Shown here piece after piece: positions 1 to 11,849 of a stretch of DNA of 64,000 nucleotides (position 1 is the first letter of the stretch; the number at the start of each line of letters is the position of its first letter). This DNA is from Ailurus styani (lineage: Eukaryota; Chordata; Mammalia; Carnivora; Ailuridae): positions 1 to 64,000 of the forward strand of contig LNAC01001898.1 of the NCBI GenBank assembly GCA_002007465.1, in the 5' to 3' direction. Made by a program: the position numbers and the translations under genes. Under the pieces are notes generated by a model that made no database searches, was not told the DNA's origin, and saw only the letters and a list, made by a program, of their open reading frames with translations.

Positions 1-60
1 ACAGACCTGTACCCCTTGGGCAAAGAATAAAAATAAAATTAAAAAAAAAAAGAAAAAAAA
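1..60 (+). mobile_element. Young L1 3' end, cut by the window edge
   Basis: It begins with cagacctgtaccccttgggc and runs into an A-rich tail. This is the carnivoran L1 3'-UTR terminus; the same words, reversed, occur at 13651-13764 and 42599-42667. The 5' part is outside the window. Confidence 0.7.
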
Positions 61-662
61 ATGGGGATCTATGAATTACCTGACAATGACAATGACATTA
101 AAACTAGCCATTTTAGAGTTGCTTGATGAGCTAAAAGAGAACACTGATGGAAAACTAAATGAAATCAGGAAAATAATGCATGAGTGAAGTGAGAATATGA
201 ACAGAGATAGAACCTATTAAGAAAGGGATCAAAGAGAAATTCTGAAGCTGAAGTATACAAAATAAGAACAAAAAATTTACTAGCAGGATTCAACAACAGT
301 CTTGATCAAGCAGAAGAAAGAATCAATGAACACAAAGACAGGTCATTTGAGAGTATGAGTGAGAATATTAAGAGAAAAAAGAATGAAGAGAAGTGGTAGG
401 AGCCAAGGGACTTACAGGACAAGATTAAAAGAAGTAATATATGCATTATAGGAGTCATGGAAGAGACAGGGAAAGGGACAAAAGGTCCATTTGAAGAAAT
501 AAAGGCCAAGAATGTCCCAAATAAGAGAAAGGAAATGAATATACAAGGTCAAGAAATAAAAAGGATTCCAACTGGGATAAATACATAAAGGGTCATACTG
601 AGACGCATGATAATCAAATTGTCAAAAGTCTCAAAGAGAGAATCTTGAAAGCAGCAAGAGAA

Positions 663-790
663 AAGTGACTCATCATATATAAGGGAGCTCCCATTATATA
701 TAAGGGATTATATATCATTACATATAATGGGATTATATATAATGGGATTACATATCCCATTATATACCATATGTAAGGGAGCTCCATAAG
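663..790. repeat. AT-rich palindromic expansion inside the old L1
   Basis: The word ataagggagctcc occurs twice (about 668-681 and 774-787), separated by about 90 bp of TATA-rich filler absent from related L1s. The filler holds a perfect 13-bp inverted repeat, arms 736-748 and 754-766, with a 5-base loop. It could form a hairpin or cruciform. Confidence 0.6.
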
Positions 791-1212
791 GGAGATTATC
801 AGTGGTTTGCTCAACAGAAATCTTTCAAGGACGATATATTGAACATGATGAAAGAAGAAAACGGCCAAACAAGAATAGTGTATCTGGCAATGCTGTCTTT
901 CAAAAATGAAAAAGAAATTAAGACTTTCCTAGACAAAAGGGCTGAAGAGGTTCACTGCTATAAGAACTGCCCAATAGGAAATGCTAAAAGGAGTTCTTCA
1001 AATTGAAGCAAAAGACACTGGACAGCAACATGAAAACATACATAGCATTTAAATGACAAAGGCATTAAAAATGACTATAAACCTATATTAATGGATACAC
1101 AGTATAAAAAGATGCAATTTGTGACATCAAAAACATAAAGTTGGGTGAATAGAGATATAAACAGACAGAGTTTTTGTATGCAATTTAAGGTAAATTGTTA
1201 TCAGTATAAAAC

Positions 1213-1399
1213 AGATTGTTATGGGTGGGGGGGATGGATGAAATAGGTAAAGAGGATTAGCAGTAGGATTAAGAGTACTTTATCTTGATGAGCCCTGAGT
1301 AATGTATAGAATTGTTGAATCACTATATTGTACACCTGAAACCAATACTGTATGTTATTTATACTGACATTAAAATTAAGAAAAATAGAAAAGTAAAAT
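1213..1399 (+). mobile_element. Younger L1 3'-UTR fragment nested in the old L1
   Basis: The block 'gaatcactatattgtacacctgaaac...actgtatgtta' and an A-rich tail interrupt the older L1. A near-match target duplication flanks it (1208-1220 aaaacagattgtt, 1400-1412 aaaatggattgtt). The same 3'-UTR type occurs at 43946-44144. Confidence 0.6.
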
Positions 1400-1732
1400 A
1401 AAATGGATTGTTGTAACTTTAAGATGCTTTATGCAATCTCCATGGTAACCACAAATAAAATACTACAGAAGATACATAAAAGGAAATGAGAAAGGAATCA
1501 AAGCATGTAACTACAAAAAAAATCAATGAAACACAAAGGAAGGTAATAAGAGAGAAAGAGGGACAAAATAGGTACAAGACATATTGGAAACCATTAACAA
1601 GTAGCCACAGTGAGTCCTACCCTATTATTAATTACTTGAAATGTAAATAGGTTAAACCTCCCAATTAAAAGACACTGTGTTATCAAATGGGCTGAAAAAA
1701 CACAAGATCCATCTATATGTTGTCTATGTATT

Positions 1733-1916
1733 TTTAAAAGATTTTATTTATTTGACAGAGAGAGAGAGATCACAAGTAGGCAGAGAGACAGGCAAAGAGA
1801 GGGAAGCAGGCTCTCCGCTGAGCAGAGCCCAATGCGGGGCTCGATCCCAGGACCCTGAGACCATGATCTGAGCCAAAGGCAGAGGCTTTAACCCACTGAG
1901 CCACCCAGGCGCCCCT
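1733..1916 (-). mobile_element. CAN-SINE (SINEC), antisense
   Basis: Read on the minus strand it starts GGGGCGCCTGGGTGGCTCAG, with the tRNA-derived head, CT-rich region and A-rich tail. It interrupts the ORF2 part of the old L1. Little decayed, so fairly young. Confidence 0.9.
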
Positions 1917-2572
1917 ACAAGACTCACTTTAAAATCTAAGGGTATATATAGGCTGAAAGCAAAAAGATAGGAAAATACATAATGTGCAAATAGTCAATAG
2001 GTGGGGTGGCCATAATTATAATATAAAGTAGGTAAGTCAAAAACTGTCACAAGAGATAAAGGACAATTTATAATGATTAAAGGGTCAATTCATCAGAAAG
2101 ACAAAAGATATATAAATATATGCACTTAACATCAGAGCTCCCTTATATATAGAAAAAAAGTTGACAGAATTGAAGAGAGAAATAGACCACAATACAATTA
2201 TAGTAGGAAATTTCAACAGCCCTCTTTTAATAATGGCTAGAATAACCAGACAGAAAATCAAAGTCTTGAACAATAGTGTAGACCAATTAGACCTAACAGG
2301 CATATACAAAACATTTCACCAAAGAACAGCAGAATACACATTCTTCTCAAGTGCACATGAAACATTCTCCACAACAGACCAAATGTTGGGCCACAAAACA
2401 AGTTTTAACAAATTTAAGAAGACTTAAATTTTGCCAAAGGTCTTTTCCAACCACAATGAGGTGAAACTAGAAATCAATAACAAAAAGAAAAACTGTAAAA
2501 TTAACAAATACATAGAACTTAACACACTCTTAAACAACCAATGGGTCAAAAATGAGTCTCAATATCTTTAGA

Positions 2573-2600
2573 CAAGAAAGGAAGAAAGAAAGAAAGAAAG
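2573..2600. repeat. (GAAA)n microsatellite
   Basis: A short run of gaaa units within the old L1. Confidence 0.7.
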
Positions 2601-2944
2601 CCAGCCAAACCAAAACTTACCAAAACTTATGGGATGCAGTGAAAACAGTATTAGGAGGGAAGTTTATTACAGTAAACAATTTTACATTAAAAATGAAGAA
2701 ATATCTCAAATCAACAACCTGACCTTCTACCTTAAGGAACTAAAAAGGATCAAACTTAATCCAACATAACAGCAGGAAGAAAATAATAAAGATTAGAGAA
2801 GAAATAAATGAAATTGAGAAGAGGAAAACTGAAAAATCAACAAAACATACAGTTGGTTTTTTTTTAAAGGAATCAACAAAATTGGCAAACTCAGCTAGAC
2901 CGAGAAAAAACGAGGATCCACATAAATAAAATTAAAAAAAAAAA

Positions 2945-3163
2945 GAGGGGTGCCTGGGTGGCTCAATTGTTTAAGTGTTCAACTCCTGGTTTTGGTTCAG
3001 GTTATGATCTCAGAGTCATGAGATGGAGCCTTGTGTAGGGTTTCCTGTTGGGTGTTGAGTCTGCTTAAGATTCTCTCCCTCTCCCTCTGCTCCTCCACTC
3101 CCCACATGCTCTCTTTCTCTCTAAAAAAATTTAAAGTAAAAGTAAATAAATAAATAAATAAGG
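2945..3163 (+). mobile_element. CAN-SINE (SINEC), sense, older copy
   Basis: The head gaggggtgcctgggtggctc, a diverged body, a pyrimidine-rich region and a final (AAAT)n tail. It sits inside the old L1. Confidence 0.88.
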
Positions 3164-4785
3164 AGATATTATACCTGATGCCACAGAAATAAAAAGGATT
3201 TTAAGAGACCACTATAACAGTTAAACACTGACAAATTGGATAATCTAAAAGAAATGGATGAAATTACTAGAAAGATAGACCCTAACAAGATTGAATCATA
3301 AAGAAAAAGAAATCCAAACAGACTCATAATCACTAAGGAGACTGAATCAGTATTCAAAAATCTCCCAAAAAAGAAAACTCTGAACCAGATGGCTTCTCTG
3401 GAGAATTCTACCAATATTTAAAGAAGAAAATATGAATACTCTTTAAATTCTTCCAAAACATTGAGGAAAGAACACTTTCAAACTCAACTTGGGAGGCCAG
3501 CATTACCCTGAAAACAAAGCCAGAGAAATACCAAGAAAAGAAAACTAGAAGCAAATATCTTTGATTAATATTGATATAAAAATCTTCAACAAAATACTAG
3601 CAAACTGAATTCAATAGGACATTAGAAGTACTCCACAGTGACCACATGGGATTTATTCCTGAAACATCAGGATGGTTCAACACATGAAAACCAATCAATT
3701 TAATATATGACATTAACAGGATAAAGGAAAAAATCCCCACATGATCATCTCAATTGATGAAGGAAAATCATGCAACAAAATTCAACACACTTCCATGATA
3801 AAAACATTCATAAAATCAGGAATCTAAGGAAATTACCTCACATGATTAAGCCATGTACGAAAAGCCTACAACTAATAGTATACTCACTGGAGAAAAACTG
3901 AAAGCTTTTCCTCTCAGATAAGGAACAAGAGAAGGATGCCCATTCTCATCTCTTCTATTCACCATATACTAAAAATTCAAGCCAGAGGAATTGGTCAGGA
4001 AAAAAAAAGACATCTAAATAGGAAAGGAAAAAATAAGATTATCTCTGTTTGCCAAGCAACATGATCTTGTATGTAGAAAACTAAAGAATAAACAGACACA
4101 TACACACAGACACACACATACAAATCCTGTTAGAATAAACAAATTCAGCAAAGTACTAGGATATAAAAATAACACCCCCAAATCAGTTGTGTTTCTATAC
4201 ATTAACAATAAACAAAACAACCCAGGAAGGAAGTTAAGAAAACAATCCCAACTACAATAACATTAGAGAGAACAGAATACTTAGAAATAAACTTAACCAA
4301 GATAAAAGATTATACACTTAAAACTACAAAGCATTGCTAAAAGAAATTAAAGAAGACACAAACGAATGGAAAGACATCACATGTTTATGAATTGGAAGAC
4401 TTCATATTGTTAAAATCTTCACATTACCCAAAGCAATCTACAGATTTAATGCAATCCCTATGAAAATTCCAATGATAGCTTTGTAGAAACAGAAGAAAAT
4501 CCCAAAATTCATATAAAATCTCAAGGCACTCCAAATCAATCTTGAAAAAGAACAAAGTTGGAGGCCTCACACTTCTCGACTTCAAAACATATTACCAAGC
4601 TACAGTAATCAAAACATAGTGGTACTATGTAAAGACAGACATATATACCAATAGAACAGAATAGAGAAGCTAGAATAAACCCTCACTCACTTCGTCATAT
4701 GACCTTGGACTAGGTTGCCAAGACCACATAATGGGAATAGAATAGTCTTCAACAAATGATGCTGGGAAAACTAGATATTCACACG

Positions 4786-5469
4786 TGTTCTATGTGTTTC
4801 TGTGATTTGTCCCACATAACCAATCACCTGGACCTGAATGTACACAGGCAGGCTAAGAAATGTTGTTTGTGAGACTCATATTATGTGAATAACCTTGGGA
4901 GCCTGGTTATCTAAAATATATTATTATCTGGCCTCCAGGTCAAAACTGGTCCTTCTCTTCTGGATTCCAAGAACTACAAATCCTGTCTCACATCCCTCCT
5001 GCTCCAGGCTGGGCTGGCCCTCAAAATGGAATCCTGGAGGGGAGGCAGACACATACAGCTCAGCTACTTGAAAACAAAAATACATGATAACATAGAAATG
5101 CAGCTCACTCCAAACTGCACGTAGGCAAACAAATATTTAGCTTCAAACCCTGTCATTTGCCCTATAAATATGGCCCTTATGGGGATGGTCAGTTGGAAGT
5201 CTCATTTGAGGTGAGGATGCTCCACCCAGGCCTCTCAATCGGGACTCCAGTCTGGCTGTTTCTATGGCGCTTCCCCAGCTGATGAGGTTGGATGTTGTAA
5301 GTACCCCACTTGATGTAACTTTGCCTTATTCTCTTTTTTTGTCTACTATTACCTTCATCTTTGTGTAGATTCCTTTCCTCTTCTGTTTCTACTAGGTTTC
5401 AATAATAATAAAGTTTTCTTTCCTTTTCAAAACCAAAACACTGCTGCTATGAATCTTTTGTTCAGAACA
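4786..5469 (+). mobile_element. Solo LTR of an endogenous retrovirus, 684 bp
   Basis: It starts TGT and ends ACA, and interrupts L1 ORF2 exactly between words that are adjacent in related L1s. Five-base flanks acacg (4781-4785) and acatg (5470-5474) look like a target duplication with one change; 5 bp is typical of ERVL/MaLR, so class ERVL is possible. It has a TATA-like ctataaatat near 5162 and an AATAAA polyadenylation signal near 5407, so it reads on the + strand. No internal retroviral genes remain, which fits LTR-LTR recombination. I did not recognise the family. Confidence 0.75.
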
Positions 5470-7004
5470 ACATGCAAAAGAATGAAGTTGGACCTTTAGC
5501 TTATAGTATACATGAAAATGAACTAAAAATGTATTGAATACCTAGAAGTAAGACATAAATCTGTAAAACTATAAAAAATATGGGAATAACTTCATGGCTA
5601 TGGATTTGGCAATAATTTCTTAGATATGATATCAAATGCATAGGCAACAAAACCAAAAATAGATAAATGGGAATACACCAAACTTAAAAACTTCTGTCCA
5701 CCAAAGGAAGCAATCAACAGAGTGAAAAGACAACCTACAAAATAGAAGAAAATATTTGCTAATCATATATATGATAAGAGATTAATATGTACAATGTACG
5801 AAGAACTCCTGATTCAAAAACAACAAAACCCTGATTTTAAAAATGTACAAAGCACCTAAACACACATTCCGCCAAAAGAGGAATATACACAGGATGATAT
5901 ACAAATGGCCAACAAGCATATGAAAAGATGTTGACCATCACTAATTATTAGACAAATGCAATGAGGTATCAATAAAAAAACCCCAGAGAATAACAAGTAT
6001 TGATGAGGATGTAGAGAAGTTGGAACCCTATGCACTGTTAGTTGGAATGTAAAGTTTTTCAAAAAGTCAAAAATGGAATCATCATATGACCCAGTCATCC
6101 CACTTTTGGGTATTCATCCAAAAGAATCAAGACAAGTAGTGAAGACATTCTGCACACTCATGTTCACTGTAGCATTATTCACAATAGCCAAAAGGTGGAA
6201 GCAACTCAAAGGTCCGCTGAAGAATTAATGGATTAAGAAAAAAAGGGGTATATACACACAGTGAAATATTATTCAACCCTAAAAAAGAAGGAAATCCCAT
6301 TACACTCTACAACATAAATGAACTTTAAGGACAATATGCTAAGTGAAGTCAGTCACAAGAAGATGAATAGTGTATGATTCCACTTACAAGAAATATCCCA
6401 AATAAATCAAACTCATACAAACAGAAAGTAGAATGGTGGTTGCCAGGGGTTGGAAGAAAGGGGACATGGGGAGCTGTTGTTCAATGGGTACAGAGTTTCA
6501 GTTTTGCAAAACAAAAGAGTTCTAGAGAGCAACTGCACAACAATGTGAATACAGTTAACACTATGGAATGCTACACTTAAAAATGGTTAAGATGGTAAAT
6601 TTCACTTTTTAAACTACAATTAAAATACAAAACACCCAGGCTTAAAGACCATGGAGCCTTCTTATAAAATTCAATAAGAGTTAACACTTGCCTTCCTGCA
6701 TACCTCCCACACTCATCTCTCTTTCTTCGCTATTTCCCATCCCTCTAGCTCCAACTAGAGTGGGTCATATATCATTGCCAGTAAGAGCAAAAGAAGTATT
6801 AAAAAGAAGGGAGAGGAGGGCACCTTTCCTCTAGCAGCAGGTGGTCTGCTTAGTCAAGGAAAGAAGGGATGGCTTGTGCTTGGGAGACTGAAGTACTGAT
6901 CAACATATAGTGTCTAGCATTCTAATTTCTAAGATAGGACTATAATTTATAATTTAGAGTTAACTAGGAAGGAGCAGAAGAGTTAATAGATATGCCCAGT
7001 TTTT

Positions 7005-7211
7005 TTTCTTAAGATTTTTTATTTATTTATTTGAAAGAGAGATAGAGAGCACAAGTAGGCAGAGCGGCAGGCAGAGGAAGAGGGAGAAGCAGGCTCTCCA
7101 CTGAGCAGGGAGCCGGATTCGGGATTCGATTCGGGATTCGATCCCAGGATTCTGGGATTATGACGTGAGCTGAAGGCATCGGCTTAACCAACTGAGCCAC
7201 CCAGGAGCCCC
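7005..7211 (-). mobile_element. CAN-SINE, antisense, with target duplication
   Basis: It is flanked by tagatatgcccagtttt (6987-7004 region) and tagatatgtccagtttt (7212-7228), one mismatch. A small internal duplication of 'gattcggg' lies near 7116-7141. Confidence 0.9.
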
Positions 7212-8764
7212 TAGATATGTCCAGTTTTAGCCTATTGGCAGAGAAAGAAATTTCCCACTGAGCCTGTTTAAAGATACAATGGGAAACAAAAATAAAGATG
7301 TTTTCAATATATATCCACTGTTTTTCACCTGTCCAGTATACCGGTTTTAAATGCTAATGTATATCCTATTATTATAGAGAAAGTTGGGAAGGCTATATAC
7401 TAATGATTAATAGTAGGCATCTTTAGGGAGCATTTGAAAGATTTTTAATCTGTACTCACTTTACATCTGTAATATTTGGATTATTTGCAAGAAGCATGTA
7501 TTTATATATAACTTCCATAAGTGACATGGGATTTTTAAAGTCAGAATTTGAAATTAACATATTATGCAAGTTTATTTCATACAGGTAATGAATTTACCTA
7601 AATAATGTCCACTTTGTTATAACCAGACACTAGAGAACTTCATGGGAAAGACAAACTTTCTTTGAAATTATTGATATCCAGCATAAAAAATGAGGCCAGG
7701 TGTGAAGACTGTGTTTTCTAACTTTTTTCCTTTTTCTGTAGCAAAAAGAGGAAGAAGGAAGTAAAAAGTAAAGGACAGAAGGAAGGAAGGGAGCATGAGT
7801 TAAGTCTAATCTTCTTTTCCATATAAATTCTTAAAGAGGAAAAAAACCAAAACAAAATCCTTACTAACTCTAGCAGTTTCTGCTGATAGTGAATTTCACA
7901 AGAGTGAACAATAGCATTACAGTTCTGTCTGTATTATTTATCTTTTTTTAAAAGCCTCTTTATGGATAGCACAATTTTATGGAGAAATTTGACATCAACA
8001 TGTGCTTTCAAGAATTACTAACAGTGCCTTTACTTCTTTTTTTAACACAGAAAGTACATCAGCTTACTGACTCTTATAAAAAGACTAAGAGAACCTCCAG
8101 AAGGTCAAAAAAGCAACCTGGGAAACTTTCTTTGAAAATAATTAATGATAAATGGTAAACATTGCTTTCCTGGATATTCTGCCATTATTTTGGCATTTCC
8201 TCACATGTTACCACTAGAATCTTATAGGAGCTGCTTCCTGCCAACAAAAGCATTGTGTGAAAACTTTAGAAACATCACTGGGAAGAATAAACCAATGACC
8301 TCTATATGACTTCTTAACAACTTTGCAAGACAGAGGCCTAATTTGACATGTGGATTTGGTGGTTTGCCCAGCCTTGGCTAACAGGTCCACATGGAAGAGG
8401 GGTATGCAGTGGCTTCATACCCCAGGGAACCAGCTCAGTCTCATGTGCCATGAGTCACAGTGGCAGAAGAGAGCCTCCTTCCTGGCTGTCTTGACTCACT
8501 GTGGAGCAGAAGAGGATGCTCATTGGGGTTGTGGTCCCATTACGTGAGAGACCGCGGTGAGCTAAACAACTTCACCAAGATGCAACCAAATCCCTCAAAT
8601 TAGGAGAGAACAGGATGAGAAAGACCAAATTCACTGATGGTTTAAGTTGGCAAGATTCTATGAAGTGCTAACATTAGCTCTGGGCTCATAAATCATTTTT
8701 CCTTTGTCTTCTCGACCTCTAGAAATTAAATTGGTACAATCGAATTGTCTTTTCAATAAATTCT

Positions 8765-8961
8765 TTTTTTAAAATTTTATTTATTTATTTGGCAGAGAGA
8801 GACATAGCAAGAGAGAGAGAACACAAGCAGGGGCAATGGGAGAGGGAGAAGCAGGCTTCCCTCTAAGCAGGGAGCCCGATACAGGGCTCGATCTCAGGAC
8901 ACCAGGATCATGACCTGAGCCGAAGGCAAATGCTTAACAACTGAGCTACCCAGGTGCCCCA
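8765..8961 (-). mobile_element. CAN-SINE, antisense, with 17-bp target duplication
   Basis: Perfect flanks tcttttcaataaattct at 8748-8764 and 8962-8978. Full head (ggggcacctgggtagctcag on the minus strand) and tail. Confidence 0.92.
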
Positions 8962-9612
8962 TCTTTTCAATAAATTCTATAGGAATTTCCATTCTGTTTA
9001 AGAGTGAATCAACATTTAAACTCTATTCTGGATCAGACCTAATGTCCCAGCTTGCCTCCGAGTCCATGTCTCTTTGGACAGTACACATACTGCCCTTCCC
9101 AACAGCCATCCACTATTGTCTTCTTCTCCAGGACTGGGGTATTGTTTTTTTTAATTAAAACCTCCAAACCCAGGTTTTTCACTTTTTTACTTATATGGTA
9201 GTATCATTTTATGGGAACTAAACTGTACTGTATACTCGTGATTTGTCCAATTCCTAAATTACTACAAGGATTGTCCTTTTAGATAAACTCTTTGGGCTAT
9301 TTTAGTTGCAAACTAAAAAATAATAAAGGGAATATAAGGAAAACATTAAAACAAAATGTGTTAATCTCTCATTTCATCATACGACCAAACATAGCTTCTC
9401 TCAGAATCTAAAGTGATTTATCAGGTTAGATAATAAAGGGACCTATAGTTTCATGTACCATTCAGTCAAGGCTACCCTCAAGGCTGCTCACACATTGCTA
9501 CCTCCATTTCTTTTCCTATAATGCTTGTCCTTCTCCATCTTCCACTTACTTTCTTACTGTTTTATATTATATCCTTAAGATCCAAGTTACAATTAATCAT
9601 GTATATGTATAT

Positions 9613-9821
9613 ATGCATATATTTATTTATTCATTTTAGAGAGAGGGAGAGAGACAGGGAGAGAGCATGAGTGGCGGGAGGGGCAGAGAGAGAGAATCTT
9701 CAGGTAGACTTCCCGCCAAGCAGAGAGCTTGATGCTGGACTTAATCTCATGACCCTGAGATCATAACTTGAGCCAAAACCAAGAATCAGACAATCAGCTG
9801 GCTGAGCCAGCCAGGGTCCCT
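9613..9821 (-). mobile_element. Old CAN-SINE, antisense
   Basis: The diverged head reads agggaccctggctggctcag on the minus strand, followed by the usual body. More decayed than its neighbours. Confidence 0.8.
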
Positions 9822-9884
9822 AATCTCCTTAATTAAAATAAATATTGGCATAGATACCTCACTCTGTTAGGATTTCTATTCTGC

Positions 9885-10618
9885 AGTCCTTTTTTATTAT
9901 TATTTTTGAAGTATAATTAACATACAATGTTGTTTAGTTTCAGGAGTACAACATACTGGTTTGACAATTCTATACATTACTCAGGGCTCAGAGAGTCACC
10001 ATACATGTTATTACAATATTACTGACTATATTACCTATGCTGTACTTTTCACCAACATGACTTATTTATTTTATAACTGGAAGTTTGCACCTCTTAATCC
10101 CTTTTATCTACTTACTCCCCTTCTGGCAACCACCAGTTTGTTCTCTGTATTTAAGGGTCTGTTTGTTTCTTTGTTCATTGTTTTGTTTTGTTTTGTTTTT
10201 TTAGATTCCACATACCAATAAAATCATATGGTATTTGTTTTTCTCTTATTTCACTTAGCATAATATCTTCTGGGTCCACCCATGTTGTCACAAATGGCAA
10301 GATCTCATTCATTTTATGACATACAAGACATACAAACGTCCAACAGACACATGAAAAGGTGCTCAATATCACTAATCATCAGGAAGATGCAAATCAAAAC
10401 CACAATGAGATATCTGCTCACGTCTGTCAGAATGGCTAGAATCAAAAAGCCAAGAAATAACAAGTGTTGTTGAGGATGTGGATGCACTGTTGGTGGGAAT
10501 GTACACTGGTGCACCTTCTTGTGGAAAACAGTATGGAGATTCCTCAAAAATACCCTGACATCTGGTAATTCCACTCCTGGATACTTACCCAAAGAAACAC
10601 TAATATGAAAGATATATT
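9885..10618 (-). mobile_element. 5'-inverted (twin-primed) L1 fragment
   Basis: 9885-10310 is L1 3' sequence on the minus strand. From 10311 the sequence turns to the plus strand and shows the end of ORF2 ('aacagacacatgaaaaggtg'), running to 10618. The two parts are close neighbours in an intact L1 (about 150 bp lost at the join), and only the 5' part is inverted. That is the product expected from twin priming during L1 insertion. Confidence 0.7.
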
Positions 10619-10875
10619 CTGTATTCTCTTAATTCCTGCTCAGTCTGACTTAAATCTTTACCACATCATCATTTTGAAAACATGGCTTTCTCTGGTCAGT
10701 CATGACTCTTTTCCTGGCACTTCTCTGATCTCTGAATTCACTGTGTCTAAGTTACCTTTTAGTCTCTTCTGCTTTCACCTACTGCCCCAGGATTCTGCCC
10801 TGCATTGTCCCCCCTTCTCAATCTGTACTCTTCCTGAGTAATACCATCCTGAAGCACCTAGATTTATTTTATTTG

Positions 10876-11070
10876 TTTAAAGATTTATTTATTTATTTGA
10901 GAAAGAAAGAGAGAGGGAGGAGGGAATCAGAGGGAGAGGGAGAGAACCTCAAGCAGACTCACTGCTGAGCACAAAATACCACACGGGGCTGGATCCCAGA
11001 ACCCCGAGATCATGACCTGAGCCAAAATCAAGAGTCAGACATTCAACTGACTGAGCCACCCAGGTGCCCC
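10876..11070 (-). mobile_element. CAN-SINE, antisense
   Basis: Minus-strand head aggggcacctgggtggctca with a 'ttgattttggctcagg' body of the older subfamily, then an A-rich tail at the left end. Confidence 0.88.
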
Positions 11071-11849
11071 TGAACTCTCTAGGTTTATAATATAGATGCC
11101 TACTAGACACAAAATTCCAAAGGAACCATACCTATTTCAACTATAAAATGTTCAAAAGGGAGTTTATAACACAAACCGTATTCAATCCAGCTTTCCTCCT
11201 GAATTCCTGATGAAGTTAATGGTGAAATCCTCCAACGAATCCCCCTTCCCTATTCTTATTTTCCCAAATAAATAGTCAAATCTTGTCCATTCTATTTCTT
11301 TAATAGTTTACATACATATTCATTGCTTCCTTTCCAATTCATATGAATGCATATTACTGATTTCCAATGTAAACATAACTACTGTAAGCCTGCAGGCTTT
11401 CATCTTAGCCCAGAGAGACTAACTAATGGCAGCACAGAGGGCAGATTAAATGGAAGCATTGTATTGGATGAGCATTGTAAAATGCTTATTCATTGTATCA
11501 TCGATAGAGGGGGTATAGCTCAGTGGTAGAGCATTTGACTGCATTGTATCATCGCTCAGCAAGTATTCCTACGCACCTGATCTGGGACAGATAAAAGGTA
11601 TAGCTAGCCAAATGGAAAGTTGGATGAGGAGTGGCAGATAGGTTGGACATATAGTGGTAGAATTTTCTGTATTAAGTTCTATTTTTACATTTACATTCTG
11701 CTATAAATATGTTTCATGTAATTTAGATGTAAATTAGATAATTCTTCCATATTTAAAATAGCTATAGGTCTCTCCACTACCTCAAATCCATGGATGTTTG
11801 GGAAAGAGAAGAAAACTCTTTAAACTCTTTTTCTTTGGAGCAGGGACAG
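11071..11849. other. Intergenic DNA around the tRNA-Cys insert
   Basis: I see nothing else in this stretch except the tRNA retropseudogene at 11491-11554. Confidence 0.5.
11491..11554 (+). pseudogene. Tailless tRNA-Cys(GCA) retropseudogene (5' half) with target duplications
   Basis: 11509-11543 is 35 nt matching the 5' half of tRNA-Cys (begins GGGGGTATAGCTCAGTGGTA), including the D-arm and the anticodon GCA at the very end. The 3' half is missing. The insert is flanked by a perfect 13-bp repeat, cattgtatcatcg, at 11491-11503 and 11542-11554; the right copy overlaps the last CA of the tRNA. There is no poly(A). This fits the class of tailless retropseudogenes made from truncated tRNAs. Five bases (ataga) of unknown origin precede the tRNA part. 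Not a functional tRNA gene. Confidence 0.82.

Larger units (their letters stand above)
61..6640 (+). mobile_element. Ancient L1 (L1M-type), nearly full length, broken by nested insertions
   Basis: From about 100 to 1050 the sequence matches the L1 ORF1 region. From about 1600 to 6100 it follows the ORF2 order: endonuclease-like part (2160-2420), reverse-transcriptase part (3600-4260) and C-terminal part (5460-6100). A 3' UTR follows at 6360-6640. Both frames are full of stops and indels. The reverse-transcriptase active-site region near 4050 has lost its acidic pair, so the element is dead. It has been split by a younger L1 3' end (1213-1399), SINEs at 1733 and 2945, and an LTR at 4786, so it is older than all of these. 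Confidence 0.8.
6641..9612. other. Intergenic DNA, no gene seen
   Basis: Apart from the SINEs at 7005 and 8765, this AT-rich stretch shows no long frame, splice-bounded exon or recognisable repeat. A purine-rich run (gaaggaaggaaggg type) lies at 7741-7795. Confidence 0.5.

Noticed and set aside
2161..2427. 88-codon frame resembling the L1 ORF2 endonuclease region
   Set aside because: It is a remnant of the dead L1 at 61-6640, with stops on both sides, not a gene.
11509..11543. A functional tRNA-Cys gene
   Set aside because: Only the 5' half is present; the anticodon loop 3' side, T-arm and acceptor 3' side are missing.
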